A stretch of 64,000 nucleotides of DNA from Welwitschia mirabilis (Eukaryota; Gnetophyta; Gnetopsida; Welwitschiales), in NCBI GenBank assembly GCA_051453625.1, contig JBOZIK010000001.1, forward strand, positions 52,864,592 through 52,928,591, written 5' to 3'. Below, one piece after another: positions 34,560 to 48,042 of this stretch. A program made the translations under genes and the position numbers. Each line of letters begins with the position of its first letter. Position 1 is the stretch's first letter. The notes under the pieces were generated by a model that was given only the letters and a program-made list of their open reading frames with translations, had not been told where the DNA came from and searched no databases.

Positions 34560-37500
34560 CTATAATTACAAAGACTTGGTGATGTGAATTAAAGACCCCC
34601 CCCCCAACCAACCAATCATTACAAAGTTTTGTATAGATACCAAGGACTTTTTTCCTTTAGGATTGTAAAAAACTAGATGCAAATCCAAGAGGGTTGTTTA
34701 TAACTTCAATGATGGAAGGGTTTTTAAACGTTGTAATAATTGTATTCTTGATATGGGGGATTTAAATATTGTAAAAACCATTAAATATAAATTTAAAGAA
34801 TCTCATCATATAATTCTCAAGACATAATAACATGTATGAATTTTGATTTTACCTTACCTAGTGATTTATTTGAGTAGCATATTGTCGATCCTTTCTTCTA
34901 ATATTTTTCCATGTAAATCTTGGGTTATATCACAAATTAATATCTTTTTTGGAATAAATTCTTTGTTTTTTTTTACATTATGATATTGTAACCTCACATG
35001 CAAAATCTATTGCTCAGAAGTTTTTTGACTTGTTTATTTATCTGAAACATTTATGGTAGAAAAAGCTAATTTTTATACTTTTATTTATTATTGTCTTATT
35101 TTAACAATTCAAATCAAGTTTTGATGCTAATACTCTAGAACATGTCCCTATGCCTTGTTATGTGAGTTTCCAAATTCGCCTTTACTTTTAAGAAATTCTA
35201 ACATGAGATTGTTAAGTTACTAGGACCACTTGTCTATACTGAAAACTCTTCTCCCTTATTTAGAAGTGAATGAGGCATGTCATAAATATAGGTTTGAATA
35301 AGAGAAAGAGAGTTTTATTCCTTAAACTTACTTTTGTCACTTATTAGTAATAGGTCATTTACTTTAATCTTTCAAATCCTTGTAACTAATAACATAGTAA
35401 AGGTTATTTGTTTAACCATTGTTGCTTCTATAATGAAAGATGTCTAGTAGAGAACTTCATAAGAACAAAGCTCAAACTTCTCCTACTTCAAGGTTCATTT
35501 TTAATAATTAAAAGTGTATAATAATTAAAACTCATAATATCTAATCTTATTCATTTAGAAAAGGGAAAAGAACTTGTGTTTTTTTATTTACGAAGTCTCA
35601 AATCTCAAAAAATGCACATGATTTTGTTTTAGATAATGATATAAAAAACTATAAGAAATCAAGTGTATAATACTTCAAAATAATGGAATCTTGTAAATGA
35701 CCTAATCCTGATGGACCTTTAAAGAAAACTAAGATTTTAATAGATCTATTTTTCATTTTAGTTTTAAAATATTTTTTCTTTAATGATTTGTAGTTAACGA
35801 TAAAATTTATTTTTATGCAGTACAAAGTTGATTTGGAGAGGAAATAAAGATTTATCCTAGCTGCATTCTCAAAAAGTTTGTTTTGGGATGGTATTTAAAT
35901 CACAAACATATCACTAAAAGGAAGTGTATTTCTAAAGAAGGCCTAATCACAAATTATTTTTTTTGATAATTTTTAATACATTATAAATCGTTTTATATGA
36001 GGATTCCAAAAGAAACTTTATCGAATAATATATCTAAAGGTAAAAGAAAAAGTAGCTAGAAAGTTCCATTAAAAATTGTGCTTTTGAATGGATTTAATCT
36101 TTTATTTGAGAAAAGTAGAATGCTAAATTTAATTTATTGTAGTTATCCAAAAAAAGATCATGATCATGTTAAGAGTCTAATGGTCATAACCTCTTTTTAA
36201 AATTTAGGACCATCTTAATACACTCAAATGTTACCACATTTCATCTAGAATATACTCAAATACTAAGGCTAAGTTTAATTGAATTATATACAACTTTAAT
36301 TTAAATCATCTTTGATAGCTAGTTTATTATTAATAATCTTATACATCAGGTGGTAAGGATTTGGGAAAAAATGATTTCTAACAATTCCTAAAATATTAAT
36401 TTTTTACATGATGAGAAAAACCATAATAATCAAAATTTTCTTCTCTAGAATTCTTAAGAATGATTGACAAGATTCAAACCTATGGAAGTAGAGCCCACAT
36501 GTTCAGTCTTAAGGACATGTAGCTTTAACACATTTATCTAACAAAAACATCTAACTATATGTGGTTTACTTTAAGTAATTATTTGACATAGCTAGAACTA
36601 AGACAAAAACCAACTCAAAAGATGAATTGTTTAGGTTTAAAGTGAATGAAGGAAAAATTATGGATGAATGTATAAATTAATTTAAAGCCAATTTTAATGA
36701 AGATAATAGCCATTCTTTTAAATAGTCATCCATGTTCACTTGAAGGAGTTATTTCAACTTTAATTAATGAATTTAAAAGGCTATATTAATAAGAAGATTC
36801 ATCAACATTACTTGCACCTAAAGGTTGATTTTAAAAACTTGTAATAAGAAAAAACAAAACTTATTATAAGTGAAAGAAAAGAGGAGATATGATCATCAAT
36901 TGTTTTGATTAAGTTCACGATCTTCTTGATTTCACAACTAAGATCTTGTTCCCTAATTTTAAAAGAAGGGAAAGAGAAATTAAAAGAAACTCAAGCAAAA
37001 ACCTAACTTGGTGGCTTTTAAACTCTAGTATTTTAACGTTTTTGTCAATTTTGATACTTTGTGAGCTTTAAAGTTTTAGTGCTTCTATTATCAACTTTAA
37101 TGCTTTAGTGCTTTTATCATGAAATTCAATAGATTATTACTTTAAAGAAGATAATTACTTACATCATCAACTCAATTTTTGATATTGTTAAAAGTATTCT
37201 AGAATTTAACATTAAGCACAGGTTTTGAAGGAATTAATTTTTTTAATTGTATGTGTTATTTAGTTTATTTATCTTAAAGTAAAGTGCAATATTAGTATGT
37301 CCATGTACGTAGATTAAAATAGATCATATTTTATTTATTATATTTTCGTATGAATTATAGGTGGTTGTAAATTTTTAGGATCCAATCATATTATCTTGCT
37401 TCATATTATTCCTATAATAATAGTCATGCATGTATCTATATTACAAAGTTGATTGATGAAACTTAAGTTGAGGTTATTCTTTTAAGATTCCCTTTCCCAT

Positions 37501-38450
37501 TGCACATTTCACCTCTGTCCTTATGTACAAAGGTTTTACTTTGAATCCATTAATTACTTAATGCACTAGTTATTTAAGAAGGGCATTAGGAATAATACTT
37601 GTTTAAGGAAGGCATTAAAAATATAGATAAATACTTAATAAATAGTGCATCTTCTCATTTTGAGATTGAATCTCTTAATGGAGTTTGAAACCTTAAATAT
37701 AAATATAGAGTACACTTATTATATGTCTTAATTTATCTAAACATATGTACTTGTATTATCTATAATATGGAAATGCAAATGGAAATGGAAACTTTTTATT
37801 ACGCTCATAACGATTCATAGGGTCTATGAAATGGAAAAAGTTACAAGTCAAAATAATTTGAATACAACCTCAAAATAATAACTAAAGAGCAAGTGAACGT
37901 AGTTTAAACAAATCACATAAACTCTTTGTAGTTATGTTTTATTTTGCTTTTAACAAAGAGTTTGAGACCACTAAAGAAAAACATGTTCTTTATCTTCAAT
38001 GGCTTCACTTAAACATAACCTACATGTTTCTGATGTTTTTTTGTTTCAATTTGAAAATGATAACTTATCATTCTTACTTTGGTAATTAGTCTTCTAATTT
38101 TAAATAGAATTATAACATTTCAATGAAAAGATTCTTCAATATAGTTCTGTACTCTAATCTTATCAAAATAATTATTTCTTATAAATTATCTTTCAAATTT
38201 GGCTTACATTATTTTCAAAATAGCAGCCTCTACATTTCATTTTCCTAACCATTTTCATCCTTGAATCCTAGCCTTTATTTCGAGATGCAGCTAACACTAC
38301 CTTTAAAAATTTACTTCATTTGAGCTTTTGAAGTTTTTAAACATAAATAGAAAATTAACAAACTACTTTAACCTATAAAATAACATGTTAGCTTTAAATA
38401 ATAACATTTAATATGATGTTTGGGACTTCGCTTGAAAATCCAAAAAAGGA
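34560..38450. other. Long AT-rich stretch without recognisable genes
   Basis: I read this on both strands. Only short frames and A/T runs are seen, plus a C10 run near 34599. A weak tRNA-like B box (complement near 36470-36480) might mark another eroded SINE. Confidence 0.5.
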
Positions 38451-38453
38451 AGA

Positions 38454-38785
38454 ACACCAGAATTTTAATTTATTAAGGTGTTTTTTAAGATAAACGCCTT
38501 AAAATACCTTTTTGAGACACGCTTATATACAAATTTCTTAATAATAAACTTAGAAATTTTTTTAAGGTGTTTATTAAACAAAATCCTTAATAAAAAGGCA
38601 TTTTCAGATAAATGCCTTAAAAGGATCACTAATAAGGTGTTTATATTTAAATGGCTTAAAAGACTACCTTTAATTTAAATAAAGGGTTGATTAGGTATTT
38701 GTGGATAAACAACTTAAAGGTATGACTAATAAGGAACTTATATTTAAACTACTTAAAAAACTACTTTTAATTTAATGAAAAAACT
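38454..38785. repeat. Hairpin-rich repeat resembling CACTA subterminal DNA
   Basis: Motifs AAGGTGTTT and AAACGCCTTAA or AAATGCCTTAA alternate as direct and inverted copies (for example TTAAGGTGTTTTTTAAG followed by AAACGCCTTAA at 38475-38503). A block of roughly 70 bp beginning ACTAATAAGG is repeated near 38629 and 38727. Such dense AAGGCGTTT/AAACGCCTT arrays are typical of plant CACTA subterminal regions. The left end reads CACCAGAATTTT, a possible decayed CACTACAAGAA terminus. No partner end was found. Confidence 0.4.
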
Positions 38786-39496
38786 CTTCTTTTATTTCCT
38801 TTGATTTCCTTTCATGCTTCTCTTCTGCACTTCATTCTTCAACCCACCGAAAGTGATGGATTTATTCAATCCTTTAACTGAGTGAAAAATGTTACAGTAA
38901 GGGCATTATAAAAGAGTTCAGCTTCCTTTCTTACTAGCACTTCATTTCTGAATATTTTAGATTTTTAAAATTTTTTTGGAGGGCAGCATCCCTGTAAATC
39001 CAAGTAAATTCACTTCTTGATCATCTTTAGACTCAAATATTTGAAGCTATTAGGAAAATAAAATGAAAGAATTCATAGTCATTCAATATATTTACAAAAA
39101 ATTCAAATTCACAAAATTTTCAATTAGAGAAAACTTTACAAATTCTAGTTTTACTAACTAAAACCCTTTTCGACAAAAACCTTAAAAACCTTAAAGGAAG
39201 AAATGCTTTTGATTCAAAATGAAATAAAGCTTCTACAAGAAAAATATGGTGATTAAAAAATAAAATTTCGAAGAAAGACATACCTTTACTCTTTTGGAGC
39301 TTTCTCAAGCATCATTGAAGGAAACTGCATTTTAATCCTCTTTATAATAGGTTTGTTACTGCTTTCAAAGAACTTTCTCTCTCCCCTTTCTAAGATAAAA
39401 AACGACTGATGTTTAGATACACAGGTGGAAAGGATTAAGGTTAAATAAAGTAAGAAGCAATATACAAAATCTGATCTAGGATTGATCTCAGTCTCT

Positions 39497-40010
39497 TATT
39501 AAAATACAACACTAGCTCATGTAACAAATTTCTTTTAAGACTTATTTGTTTGATTTTACTTTTTAATTCTTAGTTTAGTTGCTTAATTATTCCTATTTAC
39601 TAGCTAATTTGATTAGTTTGTTATAGAGTCCACTGCTTATTTTTAGTTGATATTTTGATTTATGCAATTTGTTATTTCCTATTATTTTTTAGTTTAGTTA
39701 GATAGTGGAGTTAGTGGGTTAATTACTAAAAAGAAGGAGAATTATTATTGAGTTAGTGGAGTTAGTGGGTTAATTATTGAAAAGAAGGAGAACTGTTATT
39801 GAGTTAATGGAGTTAGTGGGTTAGTTGCTAAAAAGAAGAAGAACTATTATTGAGTTTGTTCTTTTGTATGTATATATAAGGCTCTCTAGTTAAATCAAGT
39901 AAAATTACTTCCTTCATAGCATCTATTTTGTTTTCTGTGAGATATCTTCTATAGAGTACACTTCATCTTCTTAAATTTATATTGAGTCTTTTGCTCTATA
40001 ATTTTCATCA
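39497..40010 (+). repeat. Copia 5' LTR
   Basis: The start is mutated from TG to TA and the end is CATCA. It contains a TATA-like TATATATAAGG near 39873 and a 51-bp minisatellite with three units. It aligns with 43949-44627. Confidence 0.9.
39703..39857 (+). repeat. 51-bp minisatellite in copia 5' LTR, 3 units
   Basis: Units start at about 39703, 39754 and 39805 and share GGAGTTAGTGGGTTA and AAAAGAAG(G/A)AGAA(C/T)T. The matching array in the 3' LTR has about six units. Confidence 0.9.
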
Positions 40011-40014
40011 TTTT

Positions 40015-40026
40015 TGATATTAGAGC
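40015..40026 (+). other. Primer binding site (tRNA-iMet type), copia
   Basis: TGATATTAGAGC differs from TGGTATCAGAGC at two positions and lies four bases after the LTR end. Confidence 0.8.
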
Positions 40027-40074
40027 TAGGTGAATATTTTCTATTGATAAGATAAGTGAGCTTTAAGTCATTGG

Positions 40075-40965
40075 CAGAATTAGAAATCTTAAAAATCAAA
40101 ACTACAATTCATGGTCAACATGCATGAAATCTTACATGCGAGGCCAAGACTTGTGGGGAGTTGTTAATGGAAGTGAAGTTATGCAACTGGAAGAGAATGC
40201 AAATGGTACATTGCAAAAATGGAAGATAAAAGTGGGCAAGGCGATGTTTTCTTTAAAGACTAAAATTAAAGAAGAAGCACTAGAGCACATTTGGAAGGTT
40301 AAAACTCCTAAAAAAGTTTGGGATACATTAGCCACACTTTTCTCAAAGAAGAATGAGATAAGATTTCAACTTCTAGAGAGCACACTATTGTTGGTAGCAC
40401 AATGCAATATGACAGTTACTCAGTACTTCCACAAAGTAAAGTCATTATTTTATAAACTTTCTAAGTTGGATCTAGAAGCTTTAATCGATGAAACCAAGAT
40501 GAAGAGAATAATTATCCATGGTTTGAGACCTGAATATAGAAGCTTTATTACTATAGTACAGGGATGGGAAAAGGAACCATTGTTGTTGAGTTTAAAAATT
40601 TACTTATTTGTCAGGAAGCCTTAGCCAAGAAAATGCAAGGAGTTTTATTGAAGAATGAAGAGGAAGCACTCTATGTTAACAAAAGTAGATGGAATTCTAA
40701 GCAACATACCATTGGTGGATTCAAAAGAAATGAGGATAATGTGAAAAATGATCAACACAAAGGGAGTCACTATTTATAGGGAGCTTCAAAAAATCATGGC
40801 AATGAAGATAAATTTAAAGGAAAGTGCTACAATTATAGGAAGGAAGATCATGTGGCAAAAGATTATTACAGCAAAAAGTTTTAAAGATAGTGCTATAATT
40901 GCAGGAATGGTGGTCATATGGTGAAAGATTATTAGTCGAAGAAAAGGATCATGGAGAGTAATGCT
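40075..40965 (+). pseudogene. Copia gag remnant
   Basis: The open frame 40124-40624 encodes 166 residues of the UBN2-type gag domain (MKSYMRGQDLWGVV at its start, VWDTLATLFSKKNEIR, and FHKVKSLFYKLSKLD). Two tandem zinc-knuckle copies follow. CYNYRKEDHVAKDYYS near 40827 has lost its second Cys; CYNCRNGGHMVKDY near 40889 has lost its last Cys and then hits a stop. Gag packages the element RNA. Confidence 0.85.
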
Positions 40966-41059
40966 ACTACTTTTAAAAGATAAGATGAATGGGATGTTGA
41001 GGTACTTTTCGCTATAGAGGAGGAGTTAGCTCTCACAGCAAAGACATTTGAAGAGATCG

Positions 41060-43880
41060 ATTATGAGAAAAATTGGATCATTGACTTGGGATGCTCCAAT
41101 CATATGATAGCTGATGAAGAAAAGTTATAGAATTTATCAGAATACAAATGAGAGCTAGTGATGGAGGGATAGAGATTAAAGTCAGTCTATGTAATGTCTG
41201 TAGAAACTGCATATGTAGACAAGATAAGGAAGAGCAAAACAGCAGATTTATGGCATATGCGGTTAAGTCACGTTAGCTATTCCAAGCTAAACGTGATGAT
41301 GAAAAAGTCTATGTTAAAGGGACTTTCCCCACTTAAATTAAGAATAGACACAATCTGCATAAGATGTCAGTATGAAAAAGTGCATCAGTTACCATATGAA
41401 GAGTCCAAATTTAAAGCAAAGGAATCATTAGAGTTAATTTACTTTGATGTGTTTAGACCTATTAAGCAAGTCTCTATCAGTGGAATGAAGTTCATGACAA
41501 CATTTATTGATGATTTTTCTAGGTATGTGTGGGTTCATTTTATGAAGGAAAAATCTAAAGTTTTTTTTTAAAGTTCAAAGAGTTCAAAGAGATAGCAAAA
41601 GCAGAACTTGATAAGAAAATTCATTGCCTGTGTATTGATAATGGGGAAGAGTATACCTCAAATGAGTTTTTTAATTTCCTTTGAGAGTGCCAAATCTGCC
41701 ATTAGTTCACATGTGCCAGCACTTTGTAGTAGAATCACATAGCAAAAGAAAAGAATAGGCATCTGTCACAAATATGTCGAAGTATGCTTTGAAAAGTTTT
41801 CAAGGACACTTTTAAGCAAAAGCAATGAATACTGTATCTTTTGTTATTAACAGGCTTCCTCAACAAATTTTAGGCTTTCTTTTACCTTTTGAAAATTTAT
41901 GGAACATGAAACCTACAATTAGTTATTTTCATGTTTTCGAATGTATGTACTATGTATTTGTACCTGATCCTTTACATAGCAAGATTGAGAAGAAAGCTAT
42001 TAGATGTATCTTTATGTGATATGATAGTCAAAGAAAAGGATGGAAATGTTATGATCCTACAATTAGAAAATGATATACATCTTGAAATGTAGTGTTGATG
42101 AAGTTTTTCCTTGGTGGTCTTCAGAAAAGGAGATATTACTAGACTCAGATGCTTTTAAAGATGGGTTGAAATATACTCAAATTCAGTTGAATCTACGTAA
42201 AGAAGAAGATGCTAATGATATTGGTTATGCCAAAGAAGGCATAGCTTTAGGTCCTTGGCAAACTAGTGTGCATCATAAACTAAGTAGAGAATATGAGTTT
42301 ATAGAAGTAGTAGTCTCAACTCCACTTACAAGATCAACAAGAATCAGAAAGTTAAATCCCAAATATGCCAACGTTGCTATAATAGAATAAGCAGATGCAA
42401 TATAACCGGACACATTTAAGGAAGCATTTTAGAATCTAGATTGGATTAAAGCTATGGAAGAAGAAATTACTACATTAGAATGAAATCAGACTTGGGAGAT
42501 CATGCCAAAGCTAAGAGATGTGAAGCCTATTTCTTACAAATGGGTTTATAAAATAAAATGCTATACAGATGGATTGATTGATAGACACAAAGCTCATCTG
42601 GTAGCTAGAGGGTTCTCTAAAAAAATATGAACTAGACTATGAAGAAACATTTAGTCTAGTTGTGAATCTTACAACTATGTGAGTCTCACTGACACTTGCA
42701 GCTAGCAAAAGTTGGAACTTGTGACAGATGGATATGAGAAATGCATCTCTACATGGAGAATTGAATCAGGAGATCTACATGACTCAACCACTGAGTTTTC
42801 AAAATCAAGATCATTTTGAGTATGAATATAAGCTTCGAAAGGTACTCTATGGATTAAAGCAGGCACCAAGGGCTTTGTATGATAAGATTGCTGAATTTTT
42901 AATTCATAGTAATTATTTTGTGATACCTACATATCCTAGTTTGTTTGTCAAAGTTAATGAAAGGAAACTAGCTATTGTGCTAGTATATGTGGATGATTTA
43001 ATCATAATAGATAATTGTGAAGAAGAAATCTAGTGAATGAAGAAGAATTTATCAATTCATTTTCAAATGAAAGAACTTAGACAACTCAAGCACTTTCTTG
43101 GTCTAGAGGTTAATCATACTCAAGAAGAAATATTTCTTCATTAGCAAAAATATTCCAAAGAATTGTTGAAGAAGTTTGAAATGCTTGAGTGCACGCCAAT
43201 TTAAACTCTAATGGAGCCAAACACTAAAATGTGTGCTCATGGAGGGAGAAATTTGGAATAAACAACAATGTATCAATAATTAGTAAGTAGTTTAATCTAC
43301 CTAACTTTAACCAGACCCAATATTTCCTATGCAGTTAGTATGATGAGTCAGTATATGCAAAATCCAAAGAAGCTCCATTTGAAAGGAGTGCGATAAATTT
43401 TGATATATGTGAAGAGTACTCTAGACTATGGTATCTTGTATAAGAAAGGTGGAGATTGCAATCTAGTTGGTTACTATGATGCTGACTATGTAGGTGATCA
43501 TGATACCCAATGTTCAACTACTAGGTAGTTTCTTATGCTAGGATCAGAAGTAATTTCTTATTGTAGCAAAAGGTAGTTAACTATGTTTTGGTCAACAACA
43601 GAAGCAGAGTACCAAGCTATGGCAAGTGTAGCTTAAGAGAATACTTGGTTTATGTAATTGTTGAAGGACTTATATTAGCCAATAGATTCTATAGTTCCTC
43701 TATATTACAACAACTGGTTAGTAATATGTCTGATAGAGAATCCAGTTTTTCATGTAAGAACTAAACATGTGGAGGTGCATTACCATTTTATCAAGGAAAA
43801 AGTTCTATAAGAAGAGGTTGAGCTGAGGCATATTCATATAGAAGATTACACTGCAAATTTATTCATGAAAGCTTGAGTGG
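41060..43880 (+). pseudogene. Copia pol remnant: protease, integrase, RT, RNase H
   Basis: The protease motif near 41070 reads [11 protein letters not shown], with the catalytic DSG changed to DLG by one C-to-T change. The GAG-pre-integrase zinc region is recognisable (LWHMRLSHV near 41249; [19 protein letters not shown] near 41358), followed by integrase ([10 protein letters not shown] near 41502, DNGEEYTSNEF near 41638). RT retains [12 protein letters not shown] near 42728 and the catalytic YVDD near 42990. RNase H ends with TKHVEVHYHF near 43764. The longest open pieces are 41194-41571 and 42728-43033. Numerous stops make it non-functional. Confidence 0.9.
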
Positions 43881-43937
43881 TAATAAGATTGAAACTTTTG
43901 TCATCAACTCGGCATGATGAAAAGAATGAAAGCTAGT

Positions 43938-43948
43938 GTTGAGGGAAG
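43938..43948 (+). other. Polypurine tract, copia
   Basis: GTTGAGGGAAG sits directly before the TG of the 3' LTR, the expected plus-strand primer site. Confidence 0.8.
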
Positions 43949-44627
43949 TGTTAAAATGCAATACCAACTCATGTAAGAGATTAGAATTAGTTGTTTGAGT
44001 TTACTATTTTAATTCTTAATTTAGTTGCTTAATTATTCCTATTTACTTGCTAAGTTGATTAGTTTGTTATAAAGTCCACTGCTTGTTTTTAGTTGATATT
44101 TTAAATTGTGCAAGTTGTTATTTCCTATTTTTTTACTTGAGTCTTGCTAATGGAGTTAGTGGATCAATTGCTAAAAAAAAGGAGAACTACTATTGGGTTA
44201 GTGGAGTTAATGAGTCAGTTCCAAAAAGAAAGAGAACTGTTATTTAGTAAATGGAGTTAGTGGGTCAGTTGCTAAAAAGAAGGAGAACTGNNNNNNNNNN
44301 TTATTTTCTAGTTGAGTCTAGCTAGTGGAGTTAGCATATCAGTTGCTGAAAAGAAACGTAATTGTTATTGAGTTAGTGGAGTCAATGGATTAGTTGCTAA
44401 AAAGAAGAACTATTATTGAGTTAGTGGAGTTAGTGGGTCAACTATTAAAAAGAAGGAGAACTATTATTAATTTTATTCCTTTTTATAACCATATAAGGCT
44501 CTCTAGTTGCATCAAATAAATATACTCCCTTCACAGTATCTATTTTGTTTTTTGTGAGATATCTTCTATAGAGTACACTTCATCTTCTCAAATTTATATT
44601 TAGTCTTCTGCTCTTTAATTTTCATAA
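43949..44627 (+). repeat. Copia 3' LTR, longer than its partner
   Basis: It starts TGTTAAAATG and ends TTCATAA. It is about 165 bp longer than the 5' LTR because the 51-bp minisatellite (44150-44470, about six units) and part of its left flank are duplicated. A 10-N gap lies at 44291-44300. Confidence 0.88.
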
Positions 44628-47212
44628 TTTCTTCCTTCTGATCTTTGGGAAAACAATTTACATGTTATGGGAAAGGTTAGTGCGGGGGTTTCCTTGGGCT
44701 TTGAAATATACTGTAATTAGATATTACTTAATAATAATGAGAATCAATAATTAATAGTAAATGGAATTTGATGAATTATGATGCCAATTCTATGGAATGT
44801 GTTATTTCTAGCGAAGCTGAGATTTAGTGAAGTTCTAGCCAAATGCCTATGAAGTAGGAGCTACATTATAGGAGGTGACTATTTTGCCATCATTAATAGT
44901 AAACCTCAAGGATAGATCCTGGCCATTGAGATATGCATTACTCTGCCAATTTTTGGCCCCAAATTCCTTGACATGAGAGCCTAGCCTATTTTAGAGCCTT
45001 TGATCCAAATGAAATGCATGTCTTCTACTCCTCTAACATTTGCAATAAGCACTAGATTGAAATATGAATGCCCATTAATTATAAATCTTCTACCACCTCT
45101 CGTATGACCACACAAAATTAACACCATAAAAAAGATTTTAAAACTAGAATCTTATCCTTAGAATGGCCACACCCTTATCTAAAAGCAAATGAAAATGTAT
45201 TAAGGATTTGAGATCCAACCTTTAATAAAGAAGAGATACCCTAAAACTCAGACTACCATAGTAGCCTCTAAGTTAAAGAAGAGATACTCAAGTAGTACTA
45301 GTTCCAAATGTCAATTAGGCATAGAAGTATACTACCAAGAAAACACACCTAGAAAAGAAAGAGAGGGGAAACTATATCAATAAGGGGTAGCTTGTTTAGT
45401 TTGATTCCTAGTAGATAATATCAAGTTCTGTCCACCATACTAGCTAGAACAACAAAGGTTTCATTTGAAAAGTAGAGACATATAGGAAGGCTGCATGTAA
45501 AATTATGCCATACTATAGCACATAATTTTGAGTTTTCTAATCATAGCTTATTAAGAGAGATCATTTATTTTTTCTTATTCTATCATGTGCTATCATAGTT
45601 TTGTAATGGAAATCTTGACTTATAACTTATGTCTTGCATTTTAGAATAGAAGATAGAATTTTCCAATAACATATACGTAAAGTCTTATAAAAGTCACAAA
45701 AAGAACCCAGAATACTTTTCTTTTATTTGAAAATGAATTATTAATAACTTTGAAAGGAATTAACATGAATCATATAGGTGTTTGGCATATGATCTAATAT
45801 TTAAGACTTAATGTAGTAAACTACATAAAAATAAATTGTAAACTCTTCCTTTTCTTCTCTCTATCTTTTGTAGTTCATTACATTCCTAACATTCCTCCAT
45901 TTTCTCAATACAAATGTATCATTTTCTGATCTATTATTATATTGAAAGCAGAAGTATACAATGTTATGACAAATAGATATTTCATTCATGATCCATCTCT
46001 TTTTAATGTAGGGAGCAGTTAGTTTTTCTTTATACACTGAGTTTGTAGTTGCATGATTATGCCATATCAGTTCTAGCTAGTATTCTTAAATGGTGATAGC
46101 ACTAAATGTTTTTCTGAGTCTATCTTCAGAAGGTGATTCCCTTAGAAGTTCATCAATAGAAAAGGCTCTTTAATTCTAGCATTCATTATATGCTTGTTGA
46201 AACAGGTTTTGGGTTTAATATTTAAAACAACGAATAATGTCCATGAACAAAATTCCAAATGAAGAAAATGTAATGATTCTTTCATAATAAACATTCTATG
46301 ACATGGATTCTCTTAGTTTCTTATATGTGTGGTAGTCCTTTTTATAGTTTGGGGGTTAATAAGATTAGTTATAAAACATTTTAATGTTCTAACTCTCCCC
46401 TTCAAAGATGGGAAGCTATTCTCAATTGACTTTATTTGAATTATGTCCATTACAATTTATGTCTTAACATTAATTTTGCAATTTGTAATAAAATTTTAAT
46501 TTCTATGGTATCTTACCACTTTCTTCCTTTCACACTTTCATCACTTTCTTACAGCTCTATTGCATTTTAAGCAATCTTGAGAATGTTTGAATGCTTATGA
46601 ATACTCGGGTTTTAATATTTATTTATTATTCTTATTTTGAGTTATGATTTTCTTGTATTTAGCAACACCCTTCTCATTCTTAAGTTTTAAACCACATTCT
46701 CTTAATAGTATCTAATTGTCTTTTTTTGTTTGCTTTTATTTTCCCCATTTACTTCTTCTTATTTTATCATATATCTTCTTAAGGACTTTTTACCTAAAAA
46801 AACCTTTTAATAAAAGATATTAGGTGCCATTTATAATAATTTATACTTCGGTTTGAATCTAATACCATTAGAATAATCATATTATTTTGTTAATTCCAAT
46901 TTCCTTGCACTGTATACTTATCATATTTTAGATGATATAGTTGTCAAGTTTTCATAGTTGCTTGTTGATTTTAAAGAAAATAATTATTTTTATTTCTTTT
47001 ATTAATCAAAGTAGCATAATCAAAATAATTTACTAGAAGTTTTTATTTCAAACCTTAGGGATTGGGACATGGGTTGGGTGACAGCTTCAATTTATTTCTA
47101 TATTATTATCAATGCATTATTTTTATTCTATTTTTGAGGTGTAGTAACTTACCTTCGATGTTACCTCATACGAGGTAACTAGTTCTCATTTGTTCTACCT
47201 AGTGTCAAAATG
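44628..47212. other. AT-rich spacer
   Basis: I see no gene, RNA or recognisable transposon on either strand. Confidence 0.45.
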
Positions 47213-47929
47213 TAGCTAAGGTTAGCTTTGAAGGGTTTAAACTAAATAGAAAAGTAGCCTTCACACTTGCATTCTCTAGCATAAATTGATGTCCACTTAT
47301 TCTCCATGATCTTAAAGTGTAGTTAATGTTAGCTTTTAAAAAGTTAAAACTAGATATCAAAGAAGCCTCCATGCTGTAGTTACCTAGCATATAGATATAT
47401 TACATAACAGTGGATGATGAATTTAAATTCCATCACGAAATCATAATCAAGGACACTTTGGGTGATTGTCAAGATGCTAAAGAGAGACGCTTGCTAATTG
47501 TTTTTATTGTTTAATGCAAGCAGCATGTAATATTTAGGTACAAAGCATCTAAGTAAGAAATAGTTATAGCTGTAGCTATTTGGTTAGTAACCTTGTATTC
47601 CAAGACTTGAAACGCTATCATTAATAATAGCTATTTGGTAGGCAACCTCATATTCCAAGACTTGAAATGCTGTTACCAAGAATAGCTTAGTAAATTTTGC
47701 TATTTGACCTAGAAAGTTAGCTTTTAAAGCATTGAAACTAAATATCCAAGAAGATTCCATGCTCTAGTTCCCTAGCTTACAGAGATATCACATGATACCA
47801 GGTGATGAATTTAGATTCCATCATGAAACTGTAATCAAGAACACTTGGGGGACTTGTTAAATTGCCAAAGAGAAAGGCTTGAGAATTGTTTTCGTTATGT
47901 AATACAAGTAACTTGTAATAATTAGGTAC
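47213..47929. repeat. Diverged tandem duplication with nested 55-bp repeat
   Basis: Bases 47329-47541 and 47715-47929 are diverged copies of about 215 bp, sharing GTTAGCTTTTAAA, CCATGCT, GATGATGAATTTA and AATTAGGTAC-type phrases. A third partial copy lies at 47213-47292. Between them, 47573-47627 and 47628-47682 are a tandem pair of about 55 bp starting TAGCTATTTGGT. No coding potential is seen. The array ends about 115 bp before a TATA box. Confidence 0.8.
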
Positions 47930-48042
47930 TACTATGGTCATCCTTGGTAGGACCTTGAAGGGTTAGTTATTAAAAACAATTAAAGTAAATAATAAAACTC
48001 AAACTACTACTATTTGCTGTATGACTCATTCCCTTAATCTTC

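Larger units (their letters stand above)
39497..44627 (+). mobile_element. Ty1/copia LTR retrotransposon with both LTRs, decayed
   Basis: 5' LTR 39497-40010, primer binding site 40015-40026, gag 40075-40960, protease-integrase-RT-RNase H 41060-43880, polypurine tract 43938-43948, 3' LTR 43949-44627. Integrase precedes RT, which defines Ty1/copia. Many stops are present. Flanks TCTCT and TTTCT could be a decayed 5-bp target duplication. Confidence 0.92.

Noticed and set aside
39703-39857. CRISPR-like array of regular repeats
   Set aside because: The units are contiguous with no unique spacers, lie inside an LTR, and the genome is a plant's.
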